64,000 bases of DNA from Thiothrix nivea DSM 5205. GTDB lineage: Bacteria > Pseudomonadota > Gammaproteobacteria > Thiotrichales > Thiotrichaceae. The translations under genes and the position numbers were made by a program. Positions 16,843-24,171 of this stretch are shown here, in pieces. The DNA lies in NCBI RefSeq assembly GCF_000260135.1, contig NZ_JH651384.1, forward strand, positions 3,252,001 to 3,316,000, given 5' to 3'. Position 1 is the stretch's first letter, and the number at the start of each line of letters is the position of its first letter. Under the pieces are notes generated by a model. It worked only from the letters and a program-made list of their open reading frames with translations. It ran no database searches and was not told where the DNA came from.

Positions 16843-18099
16843 TCAGACTGAGCGGTTGGTGTCCCAGGATTGCAACCGGCTAGTGTTTGGATTGACGTTG
16901 ACTGCCCCCAGATAATAGCCTTCAAATGCGCCCTGTGGTTGCCAGGCGTCTCCCTGGAAATTGATGTCAACTGCGCCAATATTGGTGCTCCAGAATCGGT
17001 GTGAGCCATCGTTGTTGCGCCCCATGTAAATGGCGTTCCAGCCCTGTACTGCTGATTCCTGGTCTCCTGGCAGGTCGAAGTAGTAGGCGGCTCCTGGTGT
17101 CAGGGCATCGCCCTTGACGGGGTTGAACAATGCCGTTTCGCCTTGCAGGTTACTGACGCCATTGACGCTGACCTCCCCGGCTTGCGCGGTGCGGACTTTG
17201 GAAATGAAGCCGCCGTCAAAGCTTGAGTTGTCATGCTGGTCATACCAGGATGACAATAGTAACCGCCCGGCATGGCTGTTGAAGTCATCTTCGCCAATGG
17301 TGTCGAGGGTGGCTTTCAGGTTGAGCAGGCGCATGGGAGTGGCGCAATCGAAGGCATAGTCCTGACGGTTGGCAAAAACGTCATTGATGGCGTCGGAAGC
17401 TTGTACCGGGTTACCGACATTGTCGGTTTCGCGCATCAGCAGATAGTGGTTGGAACCGCGTTGTACGACCTCCCAGTAATTGTTGCGCCCTAGCACTGTT
17501 TCGGTGGTGGTCTGGCCGCTGCTGCTGGTGTAGTTGCGGGTTTCCGGCTGTTGCAGTTCACCACCGGTTATTTGTACCAGATCTTCACTGAAAGCCCAGC
17601 CATCCCCCAGGGTCGAAACTGTCTTCAACATGTTCTCGCGGAAGCGCAAATCATACATGTCGGCTGAGTCCAGCGTTTCGCGGGACGTTTCATTGCCGAC
17701 AGCATCGCGGATTACTAGGGTATCACCTGCGCTCAAGCGGTGGTCGGCATTCGCGCCATCCAGGACGGAAGCAGTCTGCCCGGTTGGTGCGCTGCCATCA
17801 CTGCTGCTGGTGTGAATGCCGCTAAGAATTGCCTGCTCGGACTCGCTCAGCGTCAGTGGTTCCGGCTCGGCAGGGGCAGGGGTTTCGCCGTCGTCGGTCT
17901 GCTGTTGTTGCTGTTGCCCCATTCGCTGTAACAGCAGGGCAATCAGCGGCAGGATGGCGGAGCCGAGCAAGCTGTTAAACGGCTGGCCGGAGCTACTTTC
18001 CCGTGCCTGTGTTTGACGGCTGCCACCCAACAGGGATGAGGATGCGCCCAGTGTCCCCAACTGGCTGACGGGTGCAGATAAAGCTACTCCTGTTGGCAT
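16843..18099 (-). CDS. T3SS-linked protein with a Tgl-like (bacterial spore-coat transglutaminase) domain
   Basis: A 418-residue protein, first gene of the sctQ-R-S-T-U operon. A Ser/Thr/Gly-rich N-terminus without a Sec signal (possible T3SS signal) is followed by a hydrophobic stretch (43-59), six glutamines (62-67) and an acidic linker. Residues about 205-400 resemble Bacillus subtilis Tgl as I recall it: YWEVV, then YAFDCAT (Cys252), then DTIGEDDFN (266-274) and a later YYF / GWNAIYMG block. Tgl cross-links coat proteins through Cys116 with Glu115/Glu187; here these align with Cys252, Asp251 and Trp354, so activity may be altered. The start at 18099 has AGGAG eight bases upstream; an ATG seven codons earlier lacks one. 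Confidence 0.72.
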   Translation of the reverse strand: MPTGVALSAPVSQLGTLGASSSLLGGSRQTQARESSSGQPFNSLLGSAILPLIALLLQRMGQQQQQQTDDGETPAPAEPEPLTLSESEQAILSGIHTSSSDGSAPTGQTASVLDGANADHRLSAGDTLVIRDAVGNETSRETLDSADMYDLRFRENMLKTVSTLGDGWAFSEDLVQITGGELQQPETRNYTSSSGQTTTETVLGRNNYWEVVQRGSNHYLLMRETDNVGNPVQASDAINDVFANRQDYAFDCATPMRLLNLKATLDTIGEDDFNSHAGRLLLSSWYDQHDNSSFDGGFISKVRTAQAGEVSVNGVSNLQGETALFNPVKGDALTPGAAYYFDLPGDQESAVQGWNAIYMGRNNDGSHRFWSTNIGAVDINFQGDAWQPQGAFEGYYLGAVNVNPNTSRLQSWDTNRSV

Positions 18100-18268
18100 T
18101 ATGCTCACTCCTGAATGCATGTCAATTTATGTGTAAAGATAAATTTAAGCGTTTCCTAGTGTAATAGGGTTAGGGGGGGCGATGAGTGGATGATATTGGC
18201 GGATAACCAGATGGCCATTATCGGGGTGATTTCCATTAGGGGGAGTTTCTTCTACGTTTGTCATTCAA

Positions 18269-18298
18269 TTGCTGGATGTATGTGGGTATACCGATAAA
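18269..18298 (+). promoter_or_regulatory. Candidate sigma-70 promoter of the sctC-sctJ operon
   Basis: TTGCTG (18269-18274) and GATAAA (18293-18298) are spaced by 18 bp in the 237-bp divergent region between the Tgl-like gene and the sctC-like gene, about 38 bp before the start codon. The match is moderate. I saw no clear binding site for a T3SS regulator. Confidence 0.35.
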
Positions 18299-18336
18299 TT
18301 TAGGGAATGTTTTGTCTGTCGGGGGAACATCTGATC

Positions 18337-19014
18337 ATGCGTAAAGCAACATTATTTTGTCGCTGGTGGTTGCTGCTGTTGCTGTTAGCGGCAGGTGTGG
18401 TGGCTGCTGCGCCGGTTCCCTGGAAGGCGGAAAAATACTCGCATTTTTCTGATCAGGAGCCTTTGGCTGATTTGTTGAAAACGCTGGCCGCCTTGCAGGA
18501 CATCCCTATTGTGGTCAGCCCCAAGGTCAAGGATGTGGTCAGCCTGCACATGCAAGAGCGCACGCCAGAAGACATGTTCAATGAATTGGTCAGGAATTAT
18601 GGCCTGATCTGGTACTACGACAAGGAAGCGTTGTTTGTTTACAAGGAAGATGAAGTGCAGACAGGTTCTGTTAGCATGAAAAAAATGTCCCCACAGGAGT
18701 TCACCAACTCACTGAAACGTCTTCAGGTGCTGGATGAACGCTTCCAGTGGGAAGTGTCCGAAGTCGACAACATCATTTATTTTACCGGCCCTGAGCGTTT
18801 TGTGAGTTCAGTGCTGGATATGGCCAAGGTCATGGATACCCAGGATTTGGCGCGCCGTCAGGTTTACCGTTGGGTAGACCGCAAAGGCGTGGTGAATTAC
18901 AGCTCGGAAGACCCGGTAGGGGGTATGGGCGCGGCCTGGGACGTGAAAACCGATGAAAAATTCCCCGGCTTTGACGTGGTTGATGTAGTCAAGAACAAGC
19001 AAAAGGCTGAGTAA
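18337..19014 (+). CDS. sctC: SctC N0-N1 domains only, without secretin barrel
   Basis: A 225-residue exported protein. The signal peptide (about 1-25) is followed by an N0 domain (27-105: PWKAEKYSHFSDQEPL, then NYGLIWYYDKEALFVYK) and an N1 domain (108-168: DERFQWEVSEVDNIIYFTGP) closely matching YscC/PscC-type secretins. Instead of N3 and the beta-barrel it ends with about 55 residues, including a DUF4124-like strand pair (VYRWVDRKGVVNYSS, 176-190). The stop is directly followed by the sctD start, so no barrel lies in another frame. The start was chosen for the GGGGGAA ribosome site; an ATG 30 bases upstream is less likely. Confidence 0.8.
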   Translation: MRKATLFCRWWLLLLLLAAGVVAAAPVPWKAEKYSHFSDQEPLADLLKTLAALQDIPIVVSPKVKDVVSLHMQERTPEDMFNELVRNYGLIWYYDKEALFVYKEDEVQTGSVSMKKMSPQEFTNSLKRLQVLDERFQWEVSEVDNIIYFTGPERFVSSVLDMAKVMDTQDLARRQVYRWVDRKGVVNYSSEDPVGGMGAAWDVKTDEKFPGFDVVDVVKNKQKAE

Positions 19015-20397
19015 ATGGCAGTCCAGCATACTTCTTTCGTCCTCAAGGTACTGAACGGTTTTAATGCCGGAGCCGTGGTCAGGCTGAAAACAGGCAGCCT
19101 GGTGGTTGGCAGTTCCATGAGCAGCGACATCATCCTGCATGATGACAATATTGCTGGCCAGCATATCCAGTTGCTGATCACGCCGGGCAGCATCACCCTC
19201 CAGCCGCTGGCGCGTCCCGTTTTTGTGGATGGCGTCGAAGTGACGGGTGAAAGCGTGGATTTGCGGGCATATCAGACCGTCAGGCTGGGCAAGGTGGAGC
19301 TACAGGTGGCGGATAGCCGGGTTGCCGCGCCGCGCCCATCGGCATCCGGTAAAGCAGGCGCTGCGGCGGCGGCCAGCGTCAAAAAGCCGGTTACAACCGC
19401 TAAGCTGCCACCATCGCCACCCCCCGCCGCCCGGCAGGCAATCCCGGAGCACAGGCAGCCTGTCTCCAAGGGTTGGAGTGGCAAAACCTGGCTGGCCTTG
19501 GGTTTGGGGTTGCTGCTGCTCGCCAACCTGGTTTATTGGTCGCCCCGGCTCAACCATTGGCTGGAAATGCTGGGCGTTGTGGAGTCACCGGAAAGACGTG
19601 CGGCTGCCTTGCTGGAAGAGTTGGGGCAGCGGGATTTTAAGCTGGTTGATGAGGCAGATGGTTCTGTGCGCGTGGAGGGGTATACCGGCACAGTTGAGGA
19701 GCGTAATAAACTTCTGGGGAGGCTTCAGGCAGCAGATGTCAACGCGCGCTTGCATATATGGGCACAAGACGATATGGCGGAAAACGCCAACATGGTGTGC
19801 CGCGCGATGGGTGAACCCAAGATCATCATCAAGTCGGGTGAAACGGGTGGTGAGTTACGGGCAGAAGGTTTTGTCAGCAAGTCAGTGGTTTGGGAGCGTA
19901 TCCGTGCCAGCATCCTCAATGATGTGGGTGGTGTCGTTCACGTTAAGGATGACAAACTCCAGTCGATGGACGGTTATTTGGCTGCTTTCATGCAGTTCAT
20001 CGAGAAAAAAGGGCTTTCCAGCCGTATCAAGGCTACTACCGATGGCAAGAGCGTTATAGTCAATGGCGAGGTTACCCAGCCAGAGATTGAGTTATTAAAA
20101 ACATTGCGGCAGGAGTTCGTTAAGAAGGAAGGGAAAGGCCCTCCCATTGAACTGAAAGTGACTGACATCCGTGACAGGATCATCTTGGCCATACGGAGTG
20201 TCAGTGTCGGCAAAGTACCGTTCCTGGTTGCAAAAGATGGCAAAAAATACATGGAAGGCTCTACGTTGGGTGAGAAATACTTTGTTAAGTCCATCAAGCC
20301 TGACCATGTGGTGTTGACCAATAACGGGATAGAGATCCCTTTTTACTATGGAATTGACAAGGGGAAGCGTGATGCTGACAGTCGAAGAGAACCTTAA
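19015..20397 (+). CDS. sctD: T3SS inner-membrane ring protein SctD (YscD family)
   Basis: A 460-residue protein with a cytoplasmic FHA domain (1-100, with VVGSSMSSDIILHDDNIAGQH), an Ala/Pro-rich linker (104-150), one membrane helix (about 159-175) and a periplasmic part of BON-like ring-building domains. It forms the outer inner-membrane ring and recruits SctK. Domain layout is that of YscD, slightly longer than YscD's about 420 residues. It starts right at the sctC-like stop. Confidence 0.92.
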   Translation: MAVQHTSFVLKVLNGFNAGAVVRLKTGSLVVGSSMSSDIILHDDNIAGQHIQLLITPGSITLQPLARPVFVDGVEVTGESVDLRAYQTVRLGKVELQVADSRVAAPRPSASGKAGAAAAASVKKPVTTAKLPPSPPPAARQAIPEHRQPVSKGWSGKTWLALGLGLLLLANLVYWSPRLNHWLEMLGVVESPERRAAALLEELGQRDFKLVDEADGSVRVEGYTGTVEERNKLLGRLQAADVNARLHIWAQDDMAENANMVCRAMGEPKIIIKSGETGGELRAEGFVSKSVVWERIRASILNDVGGVVHVKDDKLQSMDGYLAAFMQFIEKKGLSSRIKATTDGKSVIVNGEVTQPEIELLKTLRQEFVKKEGKGPPIELKVTDIRDRIILAIRSVSVGKVPFLVAKDGKKYMEGSTLGEKYFVKSIKPDHVVLTNNGIEIPFYYGIDKGKRDADSRREP

Positions 20398-20584
20398 AAA
20401 TGATCTGTCTGGTGTTTACAAAAATGATCTATTGGATAAATTCAATCAGGCGGCCTCAGAAGTCCGTTCGGAGCTTAACCAAGGTGTTTCACCTGATGAA
20501 TACGATAAGTTGAATAGATTCTTACAGGCATTGGAAGCCAGTTGCGAGGTCGTTGAGCAGGTTTGGACGCAAGCTCACCAGTAG
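20372..20584 (+). CDS. YscE-like needle co-chaperone
   Basis: A 70-residue acidic, helical protein whose pattern (LTVEENLKNDLSG..., then LNRFLQALEASCEVVEQVW) fits the YscE/SsaE helical-hairpin family. In Yersinia, YscE with YscG holds the needle subunit YscF in the cytoplasm. The start has an AAGGGGAAG ribosome site and overlaps the sctD end by 26 bp. The order D-E-(F)-G matches the Ysc operon. Confidence 0.65.
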   Translation: MLTVEENLKNDLSGVYKNDLLDKFNQAASEVRSELNQGVSPDEYDKLNRFLQALEASCEVVEQVWTQAHQ

Positions 20585-20636
20585 AGCTTCGATCAAAAAT
20601 GGGCATGGAACGCAATGTTTTAACAGGAAGTTATAT

Positions 20637-20674
20637 ATTCCCTGCGTTTGGTGGTTAGTCACCGGGAATTTTTT
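20637..20674 (+). terminator. Terminator-like hairpin before the 57-codon ORF
   Basis: Outer arms ATTCCC / GGGAAT enclose an inner GGTG-GTTAGT-CACC hairpin with a 7-base bulge, followed by six T residues. It looks like an intrinsic terminator or attenuator between the yscE-like gene and the small ORF. Confidence 0.55.
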
Positions 20675-20701
20675 GTGATGATTAATTTTAGGAGATAAAA
20701 T

Positions 20702-20875
20702 ATGGATCCGAGTGCATTAGTCACTTCTGTTACTGGAAGTAATACTGCTGCCATTCAGGCATCGGCAGATATGACGGAAAGCAATACAGAACGTGAGCTG
20801 GAGCTTGCAGCTGATAGCGCTGAATTCAATACGGCTAAAAGTGTGGCTGACATGGCTGCACAGCAAACACAATAA
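20702..20875 (+). CDS. 57-residue protein at the needle (sctF) position
   Basis: A small ORF starting MDPSALVTSV and ending ADMAAQQTQ, with a good ribosome site (GGAGA, 7 bp before ATG). It has no Cys, no signal peptide, and a helical second half (RELELAADSAEFNTAKSVAD). It lies between yscE-like and sctG-like genes, the slot of the needle gene in Ysc-type operons, and is bracketed by two hairpins, as is common for highly expressed subunits. Its N-terminus resembles that of SctI (see findings). At 57 residues it is shorter than known needle subunits (about 70-90), so assignment as SctF is tentative. Confidence 0.6.
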   Translation: MDPSALVTSVTGSNTAAIQASADMTESNTERELELAADSAEFNTAKSVADMAAQQTQ

Positions 20876-20905
20876 TATTGTTGTTGGTTTATTGTTAATG
20901 AAATG

Positions 20906-20928
20906 GGGCTGCGGCTTTGCCGTAGCCC
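20906..20928 (+). terminator. Hairpin after the 57-codon ORF
   Basis: GGGCTGCGGC and GCCGTAGCCC pair over ten bases (one G-U) around a TTT loop, 30 bp beyond the stop codon. The U-tract is short, so it may act as a 3'-end stabiliser as well as a partial terminator. Confidence 0.55.
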
Positions 20929-20952
20929 TCTTGCGGAATAGGTGTGTCAATT

Positions 20953-21315
20953 ATGCAAGTGAGCAGCGAATTACTCCAACTATTGTCTCAAGCAGCTTAT
21001 ATAGCCTGTTTTCGTGGTGATACCAAACGCTCTCAGGTTATCATGGAAGGGGTGAGTGTTATGGGTAAAGAGCAAATTCCTATTAAAATAGGGTTGGTTA
21101 TTGTTAATTTCTATGCAGGCCAATACCGGCAGGCTGTTGATATACTGCGTCGCCAGGTTTTGCAAGAAGATCCGGAGCATATGACAGCCAAGTGCTTTTT
21201 GGGAATGTCTTTGAAACAACTGGGTGAAGTTGCAGAGGCTAAAGAGTTTTTAGAAGAGGTTATGCATAAAGGCTCTAAAGATGAGCGTGAACTTGCAGCT
21301 GCTTACTTAAATTAA
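20953..21315 (+). CDS. sctG: TPR-type needle chaperone, SctG/YscG-like
   Basis: About 120 residues of helical repeats with TPR character (IKIGLVIVNFYAGQYRQAVDIL; CFLGMSLKQLGEVAEAKEFLEE). YscG/HrpB1-type proteins of this size are cytoplasmic chaperones of the needle subunit. Position between the 57-codon ORF and sctI agrees. An in-frame GTG at 20944 is possible; ATG at 20953 is preferred because AGGTG lies eight bases upstream. Confidence 0.7.
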   Translation: MQVSSELLQLLSQAAYIACFRGDTKRSQVIMEGVSVMGKEQIPIKIGLVIVNFYAGQYRQAVDILRRQVLQEDPEHMTAKCFLGMSLKQLGEVAEAKEFLEEVMHKGSKDERELAAAYLN

Positions 21316-21331
21316 GGAAAGGTGAGCTACG

Positions 21332-21892
21332 ATGTTTGATGCTAGTGCTTTGGTTAATCCCGCGGTTACCAATAATGTATTGGATCAGCAACAAACGTTG
21401 CCAATGCCTGCGCTGCAGGATGTTATGAAATTTGACAATTTATTCGGGCAGGGGAAGAGTGTTGCCGATGTTGCAGTCACTGAGGATTCAAGTATTCTAC
21501 AGCTGCAAGATATTGATGATGATGGGCTGGCAAGCTTTTCATCATCCATGATGGATGAAATTTCAACAATAGATGGTTCTTATGGTAAGTTGATGAGCGA
21601 TTTCTTCAATCGACCTAAATTTACAGACTTCTTGCCTGATAAAGGCTTGGAGAAAGCCAACGAAATGAGGACTTATCCACACGTCTCCCCAGAGGCTAAA
21701 GACCCTGCCGAAACTTATCAGAATTTGGCTGATAAAACCCGGCAATTTAATACAGCAGCTATTCAATATGCAGATAATATGACTGATTGGAAAGTTAGGT
21801 CGTTAGCTTGGTTTAGTGGTATGAAGATTGTTTCTCATGCAGTTAAACAGGTTTCCGAAGGCTTTAAAACGCTGTTCAGGGCTGCCGGTTAA
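21332..21892 (+). CDS. sctI: T3SS inner rod protein SctI (long form)
   Basis: A 186-residue protein directly before sctJ. The C-terminal 40 residues (WKVRSLAWFSGMKIVSHAV, then QVSEGFKTLF) have the amphipathic helical pattern of inner rod proteins, and a second helix (TRQFNTAAIQYADNM) precedes it. The N-terminus (MFDASALVNPAV) is polar and unstructured, as in early substrates. It is longer than YscI (about 115) because of an extra central region (55-120). Ribosome site AAGGAAAGG. The call rests on position and the C-terminal pattern. Confidence 0.65.
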   Translation: MFDASALVNPAVTNNVLDQQQTLPMPALQDVMKFDNLFGQGKSVADVAVTEDSSILQLQDIDDDGLASFSSSMMDEISTIDGSYGKLMSDFFNRPKFTDFLPDKGLEKANEMRTYPHVSPEAKDPAETYQNLADKTRQFNTAAIQYADNMTDWKVRSLAWFSGMKIVSHAVKQVSEGFKTLFRAAG

Positions 21893-21926
21893 CTGTTGCA
21901 AATCAAATGAAGCTATAGGTTGAAAA

Positions 21927-22529
21927 ATGATAACAACTAAAAGTGCAGTTCAGATTGCAAGTTTGCTTGTATGTTTGTTGCTAGCTGGTTGTAAAACAGA
22001 GCTATATAGCAACCTGCCGGAAAATGACGCCAACTCCATGCTTTCCATCCTGCTGAACAACAAGATTACAGCAGAAAAAACCTACGACAAGAAAGCAGAA
22101 GCCTATTTCCTGCATGTGGAGGAATCCCAGATCCCCCAGGCGGTAACCATCCTGAAGGAATACGGCTATCCGAAAGAAAAGGTCGCTAGCATCGGCGAAT
22201 TGTTCAAAAAGGAAGGGCTGATTTCCTCCCCATTGGAAGAGCGTGCCCGTTTCATTTTTGCCCTCTCCCAAAGCGTGCAGGAAACTCTTTCGCAAATTGA
22301 TGGGGTGTTGGTGGCACGGGTACACGTTGTCCTGCCGGAAAACAACCCGATTGAGGAGGAGGTCAAGCCATCTTCCGCGTCAGTCTTCATCAAATACAAC
22401 CCGGCCTACCGGCTGGAAGACATGAAATCCGAAATCAAGCTAATCGTTGAAAAGAGTATCGAAGGTCTGAGCTACGACAAGGTTTCGGTAGTCATGGTGC
22501 CAGCCCAATTCATCAGCTCCAGTCAGTAA
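21927..22529 (+). CDS. sctJ: T3SS inner-membrane ring lipoprotein SctJ, without C-terminal helix
   Basis: A 200-residue lipoprotein (lipobox LLAGC, Cys22) with the two YscJ/PrgK ring-building modules: TELYSNLPENDANSMLSILL and VRVHVVLPENNP are conserved family segments in kind, and VVMVPAQF ends the second module. YscJ (about 244 residues) continues into a C-terminal membrane helix; here the protein stops eight residues after the module. The gene overlaps the convergent acyltransferase gene by 7 bp. Confidence 0.92.
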   Translation: MITTKSAVQIASLLVCLLLAGCKTELYSNLPENDANSMLSILLNNKITAEKTYDKKAEAYFLHVEESQIPQAVTILKEYGYPKEKVASIGELFKKEGLISSPLEERARFIFALSQSVQETLSQIDGVLVARVHVVLPENNPIEEEVKPSSASVFIKYNPAYRLEDMKSEIKLIVEKSIEGLSYDKVSVVMVPAQFISSSQ

Positions 22530-23434
22530 ACTGGTTTCTCTTCAGCAGGGCGGGTGCGGAACAGTTTCAGCACCCACATGTATTGCGCCGGTTGTTGTTC
22601 GATCAGTGTTTGCAGGGCGCTATTCAAGGTGGTGGCATCCAGTGTCTCGTCCTTGCTTGGGTAGTCTTGCAGCGGTGGGGAGACGGCAATATTGTACTGC
22701 CCACTGGCTTCATCGAAACTGACCATCACAGGCAAAGCTGTGGCTTTTCCCAACTTGCACAAACGCGCCGCCGTGGTCAGGGTAGCTTTGCGAACGCCAA
22801 AAAACGGCGCAAAGACAGAATGTTTGGCTCCATGATCCTCATCCGGCAAGAAAACCATCAATAGTCCCGGCTCCAACGCCCTCACCAGTTTCATCAAGCC
22901 TTCTTCGCGGGCGACGATGAATTCCGCACTTTTCAGGCGGCTGCGGGCAATCAACCAGTTGGCGACCGGGTTGCGGAAAGGTTTGTAGGAGCCGTAAATG
23001 CGGTAGTGTTGGCCAATAACGGCAGGCGCAAATTCCAGCCAGACTGAATGCCCCAGCATCAAAATGACATTCTTGCCATCCGCGATGGCCTGGTCAATAT
23101 GTTCGCGCCCCTGAATCCGGGTACGTTGGCACAGCCACTGGCGGGGGCGGAAAAACAGCACGCTGTAATCCAGCAGGGCGCGCACATAGTACTGCAAGTG
23201 CTCTTGCGCCAGTTGCTCCTGCTGTATTGCCTGCATTCCTGGAAAACACAGGCGCAGATTGGTCAGAACAATATGCCGCCGTTTGTGGTTGCGCCGGTAC
23301 ATCAGGCTGCCAAGCTGTTTGCCTAGCCAGTGGCGGGTACGCCAGGGCAGCCATGCCAGGATGAAGAGCAGCCCCACCCCTAACCACGCGGGCCAATGTT
23401 TGGGAGTTAGCAGCGACGGGGGGAAGGGATTCAC
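22523..23434 (-). CDS. LpxL/HtrB-family lipid A acyltransferase
   Basis: A 303-residue protein with one N-terminal membrane helix and the catalytic HX4E motif in GHSVWLE. It would add a secondary acyl chain to lipid A precursors at the inner membrane. Which chain or position (LpxL- or LpxM-like) cannot be told. It is the last gene of a tightly overlapping operon (psiE-hemH-cinA-like-lpxL-like, each with a 4-bp overlap). Confidence 0.88.
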   Translation of the reverse strand: MNPFPPSLLTPKHWPAWLGVGLLFILAWLPWRTRHWLGKQLGSLMYRRNHKRRHIVLTNLRLCFPGMQAIQQEQLAQEHLQYYVRALLDYSVLFFRPRQWLCQRTRIQGREHIDQAIADGKNVILMLGHSVWLEFAPAVIGQHYRIYGSYKPFRNPVANWLIARSRLKSAEFIVAREEGLMKLVRALEPGLLMVFLPDEDHGAKHSVFAPFFGVRKATLTTAARLCKLGKATALPVMVSFDEASGQYNIAVSPPLQDYPSKDETLDATTLNSALQTLIEQQPAQYMWVLKLFRTRPAEEKPVY

Positions 23435-24171
23435 GGCAGCCGTTCACAGTTCACATGATTGGCGAACACCCACGTCTCGAACCATTTCGCTGCGCGTTGT
23501 ACTGCCGCCGCCTTGCCTTTGAGGCCGAAATCAATCTGACGGCGGGTGGCGGTGCTGGGCAGGCTGGAAAGGCGCACGTCCGGGAAGGTTTGCAGCAGCT
23601 CTTCCATCATCGGGATCAGCTCACTTTCCTGCACTTCGCGCAGCAGCCAGCGCCGCTCCACTTCGGGGCTGGTGTCGAAGTATTGCGGGTAGAAGGTATC
23701 CAGTGCCCACTCTGTCATTGGCCAGGCCATGTCGGGGAAACCGGGTACAAAATGGTGGTTGGCGATCTTGAAACCGGGAATCTGGTTTACCGGGTTGGGG
23801 ATCAGGGTGCAGCCGTCTGGTAATTCGCTCATGCGGATACGGTTAGGGTAGGCACCTTCGCCAAAGCGGCTTTCGATCAGGGCAACCGCCTGTGGGTGGC
23901 GCAGCAATTGGCGTCCTGAAGCAGCAGCGGCAGCTTGCCGGGTCAGGTCATCCGGCGTTGCGCCAATGCCGCCGAAGCTGAATACAATGTCTTTACTTGG
24001 CAGGGTTTCGCGCAGGGTTTGTACCAGCAAGTCCCAGTCGTCGCCGATCATACGCATCCACGCCAGTTGCAGGCCGCGTGCTTTCAGAAAACCGATGATG
24101 GTGGCCATGTGCTTATCCTGGCGCAGGCCGCTGAGGAGTTCGTCACCGATCAGTATCAAGCCGATTTTCAC
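23431..24171 (-). CDS. CinA-N/MoaB-type molybdopterin-binding-fold protein
   Basis: A 246-residue protein with the MoCF-fold start GLILIGDELLSG and the FSFGGIGATPDD loop, then the CinA-like HFVPGFPDMAWPM segment. It lacks the C-terminal nicotinamide-nucleotide amidase domain of full CinA. Function of such stand-alone proteins is unclear; nucleotide or pterin binding is expected. Confidence 0.82.
   Translation of the reverse strand: MKIGLILIGDELLSGLRQDKHMATIIGFLKARGLQLAWMRMIGDDWDLLVQTLRETLPSKDIVFSFGGIGATPDDLTRQAAAAASGRQLLRHPQAVALIESRFGEGAYPNRIRMSELPDGCTLIPNPVNQIPGFKIANHHFVPGFPDMAWPMTEWALDTFYPQYFDTSPEVERRWLLREVQESELIPMMEELLQTFPDVRLSSLPSTATRRQIDFGLKGKAAAVQRAAKWFETWVFANHVNCERLP

Noticed and set aside
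18337-19014. SctC truncation caused by a frameshift with the barrel in another frame
   Set aside because: The sctD start codon follows the stop directly, so there is no room for a barrel in any frame.
7194-22529. Reading the secretion genes as a flagellar cluster
   Set aside because: YscK-, YscD-, YscC-, YscE/G- and YscJ-type genes are present and no flagellin, hook, rod, motor or FlgN genes; the set is a non-flagellar T3SS.
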